The position numbers were made by a program, and so were the translations under genes. This document shows, one piece after another, positions 1-5,445 of a stretch of DNA of 6,369 nt. The DNA lies in contig JAIEBL010000091.1 in NCBI GenBank assembly GCA_029069015.1, positions 1 through 6,369 of the forward strand, in the 5' to 3' direction. The DNA comes from Clostridiales bacterium. Lineage in GTDB: Bacteria; Bacillota; Clostridia; Christensenellales; Pumilibacteraceae. The notes beneath the pieces were generated by a model. The model was given only the letters and a program-made list of their open reading frames with translations. It had not been told where the DNA came from and searched no databases. Positions within the stretch are counted from its first letter, which is position 1; the number at the start of each line of letters is the position of its first letter.

Positions 1-43
1 ATGGCGTACTTGCGCGATCAGGGCAAGGGCCTTGAGGTGGGCG
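1..43 (+). repeat. Near-identical direct repeat of bases 521-563 (copy at window edge)
   Basis: Bases 1-30 are identical to 521-550, and over 43 bases there are only two differences (positions 31 and 35). Both copies are read in the same frame, as MAYLRDQGKG. This segment belongs naturally to the peptidase gene, where it fits the family pattern after the GGSAYG region. It does not fit RecX. The match ends in GGGCG, which would also suit a RecX codon pair (Lys-Gly before VDR), so a join through short microhomology is plausible. Confidence 0.85.
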
Positions 44-255
44 TGGATCGGGCGCTTATCGACGAGGCGCTCGAAGAACTCGATCAAAGCGAAGACGCCG
101 CAGGTACGGCGCGCAAATACCTTCGCACGCACGCCAAAAATAAGTACAAGCTGCGTAGCTATTTATTCGGTAAAGGTTTCGATTCGAGGGCGACGGAAGC
201 CGCGATTGACACTCTTGCCGACGAGGGTGCGTTTGACGTTAGCGACGAAGAATAG
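1..255 (+). CDS. recX: RecX regulatory protein, C-terminal fragment (5' end missing or chimeric)
   Basis: RecX binds RecA filaments and limits recombination and SOS activity in the cytoplasm. The 84 residues visible match the last part of the RecX helical repeats: a GVDRALIDEALEEL helix pair (residues 14-27) and a full last repeat with KYLRTH and KYKLRSYLFGKGFDSRATEAAIDTL-type helices (about 39-72), ending in an acidic tail. Family members are usually 150-270 residues, so about half or more is missing. The frame opens with ATG at base 1, but the first ten codons (MAYLRDQGKG) are identical to codons 83-92 of the next gene, so this start is probably not the natural one; real RecX homology begins near residue 13. 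The stop TAG is 19 bases before the next start, which suggests co-transcription. I am fairly sure of RecX and unsure of everything upstream of base 43. Confidence 0.78.
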   Translation: MAYLRDQGKGLEVGVDRALIDEALEELDQSEDAAGTARKYLRTHAKNKYKLRSYLFGKGFDSRATEAAIDTLADEGAFDVSDEE

Positions 256-274
256 AAAAAAGGAGCATACGGAA

Positions 275-1186
275 ATGAGCGATATTTACTATCCCACGAT
301 TGAACTGCCCGAGGGCATTACAATCGGTCACGCAAGCAACAGCGTCACGGGCTGCACAGCGATCCTTTGCACCGATGCGGTGGCGGGCGCAGACGTCCGC
401 GGCGGTGCGCCGGGGACGCGCGAAACGGATTTGTTGCATAACGAAAAGGCGATGGACCGCATTGATGCCGTGGTTCTCAGCGGCGGCAGTGCGTACGGGC
501 TGGAAGCGTCTTGCGGCGTGATGGCGTACTTGCGCGATCAGGGCAAGGGCTTTGCGGTGGGCGAGAAAGTCGTGCCCATCGTGTGTAGCGCGGTGCTGTT
601 CGACCTGAATGGTCCCGACTACAATTACCCCGATGCGGCGATGGGAAAGCTTGCCGCAGAGAGCGCGACCTGTGACAAAATTCCTTTCGGAAAGGTTGGC
701 GCGGGAACGGGCGCAACGGTGGGTAAGATCCGTGGACTGGACTTTGCCGACGAGGGCGGTATCGGTGCGGCGACCGTGCGCGCGGGGGAAGCGTTCGTGA
801 CCGCCGTGGTGGCGGTAAACGCCTTAGGCGACGTCTTCGATCCGTATACGAACAAAATCGTGGCGGGTGCGCACGCGAACGACGGCACGTTTTTAGACAC
901 GGCGGGCTGCATCGTCAGCGGGAATTTTCCGCGTCTTCTTTACGGCAATACGACGATAGGTTGCGTGATAACGAACGCCGCGCTTACGAAGGTGCAAGCC
1001 AACAACCTTGCGAGCGTGGCGCACAACGGGCTTGCCCGTACGATACGCCCCGTGCACACTTCGCACGACGGCGATACGCTGTTCTGTATTGCGAAGGGGA
1101 ACGCAAAAGCCGATCCCGATATGCTCGGCGTGATGGCGCAGGAAGCGGTCGTACGCGCGGTGTTAGGCGCAGTACTCCGCAAGTAA
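275..1186 (+). CDS. P1 family (S58, DmpA/NylC-like) peptidase
   Basis: The 303-residue protein belongs to the S58 family, N-terminal-nucleophile hydrolases that cut themselves into two chains to become active aminopeptidases or amidases (DmpA, BapA, NylC). Visible family marks are the early ITIGHASN segment (about residues 15-22), VLSGGSAYGLEA (about 67-78), a GAGTGATVGK stretch, and GNTTIGCVITNAAL near the C-terminal third. By comparison with NylC and DmpA, self-cleavage should fall between Asn225 and Thr226, with Thr226 as nucleophile. No signal peptide is visible, so it is probably cytoplasmic. The ATG at 275 is preceded by AGGAG at 261-265, nine bases away, which supports this start over the TTG at 32 inside recX. 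It lies 19 bases after recX and 16 before acpS. The substrate cannot be inferred; D-amino-acid or beta-amino-acid peptides are only family possibilities. Confidence 0.93.
   Translation: MSDIYYPTIELPEGITIGHASNSVTGCTAILCTDAVAGADVRGGAPGTRETDLLHNEKAMDRIDAVVLSGGSAYGLEASCGVMAYLRDQGKGFAVGEKVVPIVCSAVLFDLNGPDYNYPDAAMGKLAAESATCDKIPFGKVGAGTGATVGKIRGLDFADEGGIGAATVRAGEAFVTAVVAVNALGDVFDPYTNKIVAGAHANDGTFLDTAGCIVSGNFPRLLYGNTTIGCVITNAALTKVQANNLASVAHNGLARTIRPVHTSHDGDTLFCIAKGNAKADPDMLGVMAQEAVVRAVLGAVLRK
521..563 (+). repeat. Resident copy of the 43-base direct repeat, inside the peptidase gene
   Basis: This is the copy in its natural setting: it encodes residues 83-97 of the P1-family peptidase, continuous with conserved family sequence on both sides. 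The other copy is bases 1-43. Confidence 0.85.
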
Positions 1187-1202
1187 CAAAGGATAATCAA
1201 AT

Positions 1203-1574
1203 ATGCTTGGGACGGATATTATCGAAATCGAGCGCATAGCGGAAGCGGTACAGAAAGAGTCCTTTTTAAAGGGCGTTTTTACCGAAAACGAGCGGGCGTA
1301 CTACGCGTCGCACGGTTCTCGCGCCGAAACGCTTGCGGGGCTTTTTTGCGCAAAGGAAGCGGTCGCAAAGGCACTCGGTTGCGGCTTTCGCGGCTTTCGT
1401 CCCTGCGATATAGAAATCGGGCACGACGCGGCGGGTGCGCCTTACGTGACCTTACTCGGGGCGGCGAAAGAAAAATTCCCCGATACGCGCTTGTGCGTGT
1501 CGATATCGCATTGTAAGGCGTACGCGACGGCTGTGGTGATCGTTGTCAGCGACAAAGAGGCGAAGAGTGAATAA
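1203..1574 (+). CDS. acpS: Holo-[acyl-carrier-protein] synthase
   Basis: AcpS transfers the 4'-phosphopantetheine arm from coenzyme A to a serine of apo-acyl carrier protein, the activating step for fatty acid synthesis. At 123 residues it has the usual length of the trimeric AcpS class. The N-terminal GTDIIEIERI motif carries the metal-binding Asp5, and FCAKEAVAKALG (48-59) carries the matching Glu52. Near the end is the SISHCKAYATA segment (100-110), which contains the conserved SxSH. The ATG follows AAAGGA (1188-1193) at a nine-base spacing. The 3' end runs into the next gene: its stop at 1572-1574 lies inside the overlap if nnr starts at GTG 1567, a common sign of translational coupling. 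All key residues are present and the assignment is secure. Confidence 0.96.
   Translation: MLGTDIIEIERIAEAVQKESFLKGVFTENERAYYASHGSRAETLAGLFCAKEAVAKALGCGFRGFRPCDIEIGHDAAGAPYVTLLGAAKEKFPDTRLCVSISHCKAYATAVVIVVSDKEAKSE
1556..1560 (+). promoter_or_regulatory. Shine-Dalgarno that decides the nnr start (AGAGG before GTG 1567)
   Basis: AGAGG inside the end of acpS sits six bases before GTG 1567. The in-frame ATG at 1582 has only AAGAATAAA ahead of it, with no useful Shine-Dalgarno. I therefore prefer the GTG, which gives an 8-base overlap with acpS. The two choices differ by five residues. Confidence 0.5.
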
Positions 1575-3036
1575 GAATAAAATGGCGCGTGTGGTCAGCG
1601 CGGCGGGTGCTCGGGAAGCGGAGCGCGCAGCGGCGGGCTACGGGCTTACAGACGACATCTTAATGGAATCGGCGGCGTGCGCGCTCAAAGAAGCGGCGCT
1701 CTCGCTCACCGAAAGCAGCGACCGCATTTGCGTGCTGTGCGGGGGCGGCGGGAACGGTGCTGACGGGCTGAGCCTTGCCCGCATGTTGCACCTTGCGGGA
1801 CGAAAAGTCGAAATCGTTTTGCCACACGCCGAAAAGCGCAACCCCGCCAACGAGGCGAGGCTTGCCGCGTGCTGCGCGCTCGGCGTACCCGAAGTGCCGC
1901 TTGCACAGTGGGATCCCGATTCGTACGCGATCGTCTTCGACGCGCTGTTCGGTATCGGGCTTTCGCGCGAGCCGCAAGGCGAGGACAGGGAAGCGATCGA
2001 ACGCTTAAATGCTGCGGACGTCTTCACGCTTTCGGTGGATATTCCCTCTGGCGTGAACGCCGATACGGGCGAGCCGTACGGGGCGGCGGTCGTTGCCAAC
2101 GAAACGCTCACGTTTTCGCTGTGTAAGCTTGGACATATTCTCGGCGATGGGCGCACCTATTGCGGCAATCTCGTCGTGGCAGATATAGGGATTAGATCGG
2201 GTGAGGGTGCGTTCGCGGTATCGGGTGACGCCATTACGCTGCCCACCCGCAAGACGGTCAGTCACAAGTATGATTACGGCAAAGTGCGCGTGATTGCGGG
2301 CAGTCCCGAAATGATAGGGGCGTCGCTACTTGCGCACGAGAGTGTCATGGCCGCGCTCAAAAGCGGGGCGGGACTTTGTACGCTGTGCGTGCCCTCGTCA
2401 CTTAAAAGCGCATATATGGCGCGAGTCAAAGAGGAAACGCTTTGCTTTCTGCCCGATAAAGACGGTAAGGTCATTTACGACGAGCAAGCGCTCAATGCGC
2501 TCTTTGAAAAGACGGGCGCGATCCTCATCGGTCCGGGGATGGGCAAAAACGAGGACCTCGCTAAAATCATTCTGTACGTTGCGCAGCATTTCGAGGGAAC
2601 GCTCGTTTTGGACGCGGACGGATTGAACGCCGTAGCGAACGATTTGCCTGCGTTGGAAACGCACACCTGCAAACTGATTTTAACGCCGCACCTCGGCGAG
2701 TTCGAGCGGCTGTGCGCTGCTTACGTGCCCCCCTTGCCGCTTGATAAACGCGTGCAAATGCTGGCGCAAAAGCTCCGTGCGGTTGTTGCGGCTAAGAGCG
2801 CGACGACGGTGATCTCCGACGGTACGGACGTATTCTTGAATACCACGGGGACGCCCGCACTCGCAAAGGGCGGAAGCGGCGACGTGCTGGGCGGAATGGT
2901 TGCGGCTTTTGCTTGCCGCATGCCGCCTATCGATGCCGCCGTAACGGCTTGCTACCATTTCGGCAAATGCGCCGAAGCTGCGGAAAAAGTCTACGGCACG
3001 GAAAGCTTGCTTGCAAGCCATATCATCGTAAAATAA
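1567..3036 (+). CDS. nnr: Bifunctional NAD(P)H-hydrate epimerase / ADP-dependent NAD(P)H-hydrate dehydratase
   Basis: The enzyme repairs NAD(P)HX, the hydrated, damaged form of NAD(P)H: the N-terminal YjeF/NnrE domain interconverts the R and S forms and the C-terminal NnrD domain dehydrates the S form with ADP. The 489 residues show both. The first holds CGGGGNGADGL (58-68), DALFGIGL and VDIPSGVNADTG. The second begins near HKYDYGKVRVIAGS (from 233) and carries GPGMG, LDADGLN (348-354), LTPHLGEFERL and GTPALAKGGSGDVLGG, with the catalytic Asp439 in the GGSGD loop. One oddity is the first loop, which reads GNGADG where the family usually has NNGGDG. The preferred start is GTG 1567; ATG 1582 is the alternative. 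It overlaps acpS by 8 bases and ends 13 before the LRR gene. Pairing with acpS is common in Firmicutes. Confidence 0.95.
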   Translation: MNKNKMARVVSAAGAREAERAAAGYGLTDDILMESAACALKEAALSLTESSDRICVLCGGGGNGADGLSLARMLHLAGRKVEIVLPHAEKRNPANEARLAACCALGVPEVPLAQWDPDSYAIVFDALFGIGLSREPQGEDREAIERLNAADVFTLSVDIPSGVNADTGEPYGAAVVANETLTFSLCKLGHILGDGRTYCGNLVVADIGIRSGEGAFAVSGDAITLPTRKTVSHKYDYGKVRVIAGSPEMIGASLLAHESVMAALKSGAGLCTLCVPSSLKSAYMARVKEETLCFLPDKDGKVIYDEQALNALFEKTGAILIGPGMGKNEDLAKIILYVAQHFEGTLVLDADGLNAVANDLPALETHTCKLILTPHLGEFERLCAAYVPPLPLDKRVQMLAQKLRAVVAAKSATTVISDGTDVFLNTTGTPALAKGGSGDVLGGMVAAFACRMPPIDAAVTACYHFGKCAEAAEKVYGTESLLASHIIVK

Positions 3037-3049
3037 AAGGAGAAAGAAT

Positions 3050-4555
3050 ATGAGCAATACTTTCGACATTGAAAACGGGGTGCTCCAATATTACGCGGGC
3101 AAAGACGAACAGACGGTCGTCGTGCCCGACGGCGTGACTGCCATCGACGAATACGCGTTCGTTTCCAATGAAACGATCATCGAAGTCGTCTTGCCCAAAG
3201 GGCTCGTCGAAATCGGCAAGAGCGCGTTCGGTACTTGCGAAAAACTGCAAAAGGTTACGCTTCCCGATACGTTGGAGTTTATCGCCGAACAGGCGTTTTA
3301 CGGTTGCACAAATTTACGCGAAATCGTATTTCCGTCTTCGCTTGCGAAAATAGACGAAGAGGCGTTTGCACACTGCAAATCGCTGCGTAAGCTTACCATT
3401 CCGGGCAGCATAAAAGAGGTAAGCGAACATGCATTTGAATGCTGTGAAGAACTCTCTTCGCTTACGCTTTGCGAGGGTGTGGAAAAAATCGAGTGCGACG
3501 CTTTTACGGAATGTCCGAAACTTACCGAGCTGAAACTACCGTCCACGCTGACGTGGATCGGCAAAGGCGCGTTTTGCGCATGCGGCATAAAGGAACTGAC
3601 TTTGCACGATGGCATAACGCACGTCGGCGCAGACGCCTTTCATAATTGCGAAAATCTCGAAAGCGTGCATATCGGCAAAGGCGTACAAGAGATCGGCGAT
3701 GCCGCATTCGGGTATTGCGCGAATCTGAAACGGATAGAAGTTGCAAAAGAAAATGAACGGTTCGTCGTTAAAGGCAACTGTTTGATTGATGTAGAAAATA
3801 AGACGCTGTTGCAAGCAACGCCCGATTTCGAGATCCCCGCCGATGGGAGCGTAACCGCATTTGCCGACGGTGCGTTCGGCGGCATGAAATCCATAAAGGT
3901 TTTTGAAGTACCTGCCTTTATAGAAACGATAGAAGATTACGCTTTTTGCGATTGTAAGAACCTGCGCAAGCTGACCGTGCACCGCGACAACAAAAACTAT
4001 GTATCCAAAAACGATTGCCTTATCGAAATCGCAACGGGGAAGCTGATCGCGGGTTGCAGTCCGAACGATATACCGAATGACGGTAGCGTAAAGATCATTG
4101 CAAGCGGCGCGTTTGCCGAGAGCGACGAACTGACCTCGCTTTCCTTACCCGAAGGCGTGCTCGAATTGAATAATTTTGCTTTTGCGAACTTTTCGGCACT
4201 GCGTAGCGTGCGGCTTCCCGACAGTCTTGTTACGATCGGCATCAATGCGTTTATGGATTGCGAAAAACTCCAAGCGGTTACGCTTGGCAGGCACTTGGAG
4301 AAGATAGACGATTGGGCGTTTGCGGGGTGCAAGAGCTTAGAGGAAATCGAATTTCCCGAAAGCGTAACGTATGTAGGCGAGCATGCTTTTTATGAAGTGC
4401 CGCTCAAGATTGCCAAATTCCGCGCGCCTAAGTTTTGGTTTGGGCATGATTGGCACTGCACGCCCAAACCCATAAAGGTGAAAAACCCCAAAAAAGCCGC
4501 GGCGTTACTCACCGACAAAAACGCCATACGCACGTTTGAGCGTAAACCCAAATAA
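3050..4555 (+). CDS. BspA-like leucine-rich-repeat (LRR_5) protein, no signal peptide
   Basis: The 501-residue protein consists almost entirely of LRR_5/BspA-type repeats, each with the pattern I-x-x-x-A-F-x-x-C-x-x-L-x-x-[ILV]-x-[LI]-P. Sixteen Ala-Phe marks occur, with Phe at 37, 60, 83, 106, 129, 152, 175, 197, 220, 276, 299, 355, 378, 401, 424 and 447: a 23-residue period, one 22-residue unit, and two 33-residue insertions (about 235-268 and 314-347) of the NxxYxxKxxCLI...IPxDGSV kind known in this family. A short N-terminal cap (IENGVLQYYAGK) and a basic C-terminal tail (about 455-501) flank the array. No signal peptide, LPXTG or membrane segment is visible, so it looks cytoplasmic, unlike secreted BspA adhesins. 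About 20 cysteines are present. AGGAG at 3038-3042 precedes ATG 3050. The function is unknown; the fold suggests protein binding. Confidence 0.93.
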   Translation: MSNTFDIENGVLQYYAGKDEQTVVVPDGVTAIDEYAFVSNETIIEVVLPKGLVEIGKSAFGTCEKLQKVTLPDTLEFIAEQAFYGCTNLREIVFPSSLAKIDEEAFAHCKSLRKLTIPGSIKEVSEHAFECCEELSSLTLCEGVEKIECDAFTECPKLTELKLPSTLTWIGKGAFCACGIKELTLHDGITHVGADAFHNCENLESVHIGKGVQEIGDAAFGYCANLKRIEVAKENERFVVKGNCLIDVENKTLLQATPDFEIPADGSVTAFADGAFGGMKSIKVFEVPAFIETIEDYAFCDCKNLRKLTVHRDNKNYVSKNDCLIEIATGKLIAGCSPNDIPNDGSVKIIASGAFAESDELTSLSLPEGVLELNNFAFANFSALRSVRLPDSLVTIGINAFMDCEKLQAVTLGRHLEKIDDWAFAGCKSLEEIEFPESVTYVGEHAFYEVPLKIAKFRAPKFWFGHDWHCTPKPIKVKNPKKAAALLTDKNAIRTFERKPK

Positions 4556-4565
4556 CGGCGATTCT

Positions 4566-4919
4566 TCAGTAGTTTTCGGCAAAGCCCAACGATATGAGAA
4601 TGGCTTTATCCACTTTGCGTAAAGTTATGCGGTCGAGCGTGCCCACCTTTTCGCGCAGGCGGCGTTTGTCGAGCGTGCGGAGCTGTTCGAGCAAAATGAC
4701 GGAATCTTTGCTCAGCCCGAACTGTCCTTTCTGCACTTCGATGTGCGTAGGGAGCTTTGCCTTGGTGAGCTGGCTCGTGATCGCACCCGCAATGATCGTG
4801 GGCGAGTAGCGGTTGCCCACGTTGTTCTGAATGATCAGGACAGGGCGCACGCCGCCCTGTTCGCTACCGACCACGGGGGAGAGGTCGGCATAAAAAATAT
4901 CGCCGCGCTTAATTTCCAC
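4566..4919 (-). CDS. mazF: MazF/PemK-type mRNA interferase toxin (NdoA/EndoA-like)
   Basis: MazF toxins cut single-stranded RNA at short specific sites and stop translation until the antitoxin sequesters them. The 117-residue protein aligns by eye nearly end to end with B. subtilis NdoA (EndoA, UACAU-specific): [29 protein letters not shown], the AKLPTH segment and [13 protein letters not shown]. The catalytic Arg25 and Thr48 of that protein are in the same positions here, so the toxin looks intact. It starts with GTG, preceded by a TAAGGA that overlaps the antitoxin stop; the spacer after GGA is nine bases, so translation of the pair is probably coupled. Its stop is only 10 bases from the stop of the convergent LRR gene. 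Cleavage specificity is inferred only from similarity. Confidence 0.95.
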   Translation of the reverse strand: MEIKRGDIFYADLSPVVGSEQGGVRPVLIIQNNVGNRYSPTIIAGAITSQLTKAKLPTHIEVQKGQFGLSKDSVILLEQLRTLDKRRLREKVGTLDRITLRKVDKAILISLGFAENY

Positions 4920-4931
4920 TTTTGTATTTCC

Positions 4932-5138
4932 TTACTCGTTGTTGCTGATTTTAAGGTGCAGCTCGCCCATATGTTCATAGCCGGTGTTCACTTCGTCCTG
5001 TTCCATGATATGCGGATCGATGGCGTAACGGTTCAAAATTTCCCCGATAAAACTTTCTATGCTCATGTCTGCTTTTCTTGCAACCTCCTCCAAAACATCG
5101 TTGAGCGAATCGCTGATTTCTATCTGATAAACTTTCAC
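4932..5138 (-). CDS. mazE: MazE/EndoAI-like ribbon-helix-helix antitoxin
   Basis: This 68-residue protein sits directly before mazF (12 bases between them) and should neutralise it. The N-terminal part fits a ribbon-helix-helix DNA-binding fold: a strand at KVYQIEIS (2-9), a helix from about 11 to 22, a turn at ADMS, and a second helix to about Tyr38. The C-terminal GYEHMGELHLKIS (53-65) resembles the GYMEMAKINLNIS tail of B. subtilis EndoAI, the part that binds the toxin, which ties this protein to the pair beyond position alone. It is shorter than EndoAI (93 residues) at both ends. The start is GTG; no earlier in-frame start exists, and AAAGGCGGG lies seven bases ahead. It probably represses its own promoter, as family antitoxins often do. 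Confidence 0.9.
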   Translation of the reverse strand: MKVYQIEISDSLNDVLEEVARKADMSIESFIGEILNRYAIDPHIMEQDEVNTGYEHMGELHLKISNNE

Positions 5139-5145
5139 AATTTTT

Positions 5146-5154
5146 CCCGCCTTT
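5146..5154 (-). promoter_or_regulatory. Ribosome binding site supporting the GTG start of mazE
   Basis: On the - strand AAAGGCGGG lies seven bases before GTG 5138. It is an imperfect Shine-Dalgarno match but well placed, and it supports the GTG as the real start, since the frame offers no ATG before residue 25. Confidence 0.55.
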
Positions 5155-5160
5155 GCAATT

Positions 5161-5189
5161 TCTATACATAGAGTTTGCTACTTTCACAA
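5161..5189 (-). promoter_or_regulatory. Candidate sigma-70-type promoter of mazEF
   Basis: On the - strand TTGTGA (5189-5184) and TATAGA (5166-5161) are separated by 17 bases, each matching four of six consensus positions. The predicted transcript would start near 5154, giving a leader of only about 16 bases that contains the ribosome binding site. This is plausible for an autoregulated toxin-antitoxin operon, but AT-rich DNA gives such matches by chance. Confidence 0.35.
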
Positions 5190-5204
5190 AAATATACGTA
5201 AAGA

Positions 5205-5214
5205 TTGTATACAA
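5205..5214. promoter_or_regulatory. Perfect palindrome TTGTATACAA upstream of mazE, possible operator
   Basis: A 10-base perfect palindrome lies about 16 bases upstream of the candidate -35 box of mazEF. A weaker palindrome, CTAT-AC-ATAG (5162-5171), overlaps the -10 box, and a third TATAC sits at 5193-5197. Ribbon-helix-helix antitoxins bind short palindromes near their own promoters, so these are possible operator sites. There is no direct evidence. Confidence 0.25.
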
Positions 5215-5244
5215 AAAACCGCTTTTGTGCTAAAAGCGGTTTTT
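5214..5244. terminator. Bidirectional intrinsic terminator between mazEF and dinB
   Basis: AAAAACCGCTTTT (5214-5226) pairs perfectly with AAAAGCGGTTTTT (5232-5244) around a five-base GTGCT loop. The stem ends in T runs on both strands (TTTTT on +, TTTTTT on -), so it can stop transcription either way. On the - strand it would end the dinB transcript about 210 bases after its stop and shield mazEF. On the + strand it is the first clear terminator after the LRR gene. Confidence 0.8.
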
Positions 5245-5246
5245 CT

Positions 5247-5288
5247 GTCAGATTTCTCCGCGCGCACTTCGTGCTTGGTCGAAATGAC
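5247..5288. repeat. Dispersed-repeat-like (REP-type) imperfect hairpin
   Basis: Outer arms GTC..ATTTC and GAAATGAC pair across a CC/GG step and an inner GCAC-TTC-GTGC hairpin. On the - strand it reads TGTCATTTCGACC followed by a GC-rich hairpin and GGAGAAATCTGAC. From memory this resembles short intergenic palindromes repeated many times in some bacterial genomes, in which ATTTCGA and GAGAAAT form the two ends. Only one copy is in this window, so its repetitive nature is inferred. Confidence 0.5.
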
Positions 5289-5298
5289 AAATGAAGCA

Positions 5299-5320
5299 GG
5301 TAGCTTCGGTTACCATTTTT
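5299..5320 (+). terminator. Small hairpin with TTCG loop followed by T run
   Basis: GGTAGC and GTTACC pair (one G-T wobble) around TTCG closed by C-G, the very stable cUUCGg form, followed by ATTTTT. It could act as a weak + strand terminator. No + strand gene lies just upstream, so its role is unclear. Confidence 0.35.
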
Positions 5321-5370
5321 AACCTATAAAAAGCAGTCAAGGCGGCAGCTTTGTCGTTGCGGGTGGGAGT

Positions 5371-5417
5371 TAAGGGGGAGGACACAGTCGAAAGTGTCTT
5401 CCCCCTTATGCTTTTTT
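5371..5417. other. Strong 15-bp hairpin, possible + strand terminator or RNA element
   Basis: TAAGGGGGAGGACAC (5371-5385) pairs with GTGTCTTCCCCCTTA (5394-5408), with one G-T wobble, around an eight-base loop. A T run (5412-5417) follows three bases later on the + strand; the - strand has no T run after it. The stem is too long and too exact to be chance. It lies about 45 bases beyond the dinB stop. Confidence 0.6.
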
Positions 5418-5422
5418 GCTAA

Positions 5423-5445
5423 GCTTTTTGGGCACGCCAAAAAGC
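5423..5445. other. Perfect palindromic hairpin just after dinB
   Basis: GCTTTTTGG (5423-5431) pairs exactly with CCAAAAAGC (5437-5445) around a five-base loop, beginning seven bases beyond the dinB stop codon. It lacks a T run on the - strand, so it is not a classical terminator; it could stabilise the 3' end of the dinB mRNA. Confidence 0.45.

Noticed and set aside
32..274. TTG-initiated upstream extension of the peptidase frame
   Set aside because: It overlaps the conserved recX sequence in another frame and has no family similarity; ATG 275 has a good ribosome binding site.
1543..1566. TTG start for nnr at 1543
   Set aside because: It adds basic residues not seen in the family and lengthens the acpS overlap; GTG 1567 or ATG 1582 fit better.
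1638..2156. 172-codon reading frame on the - strand inside nnr
   Set aside because: It is antisense to a clearly conserved enzyme in GC-rich DNA, has low-complexity Ser/Ala/Pro-rich content and no recognisable family.
4743..5171. 142-codon + strand reading frame over mazEF
   Set aside because: It is the shadow of two well supported - strand genes and resembles no known protein.
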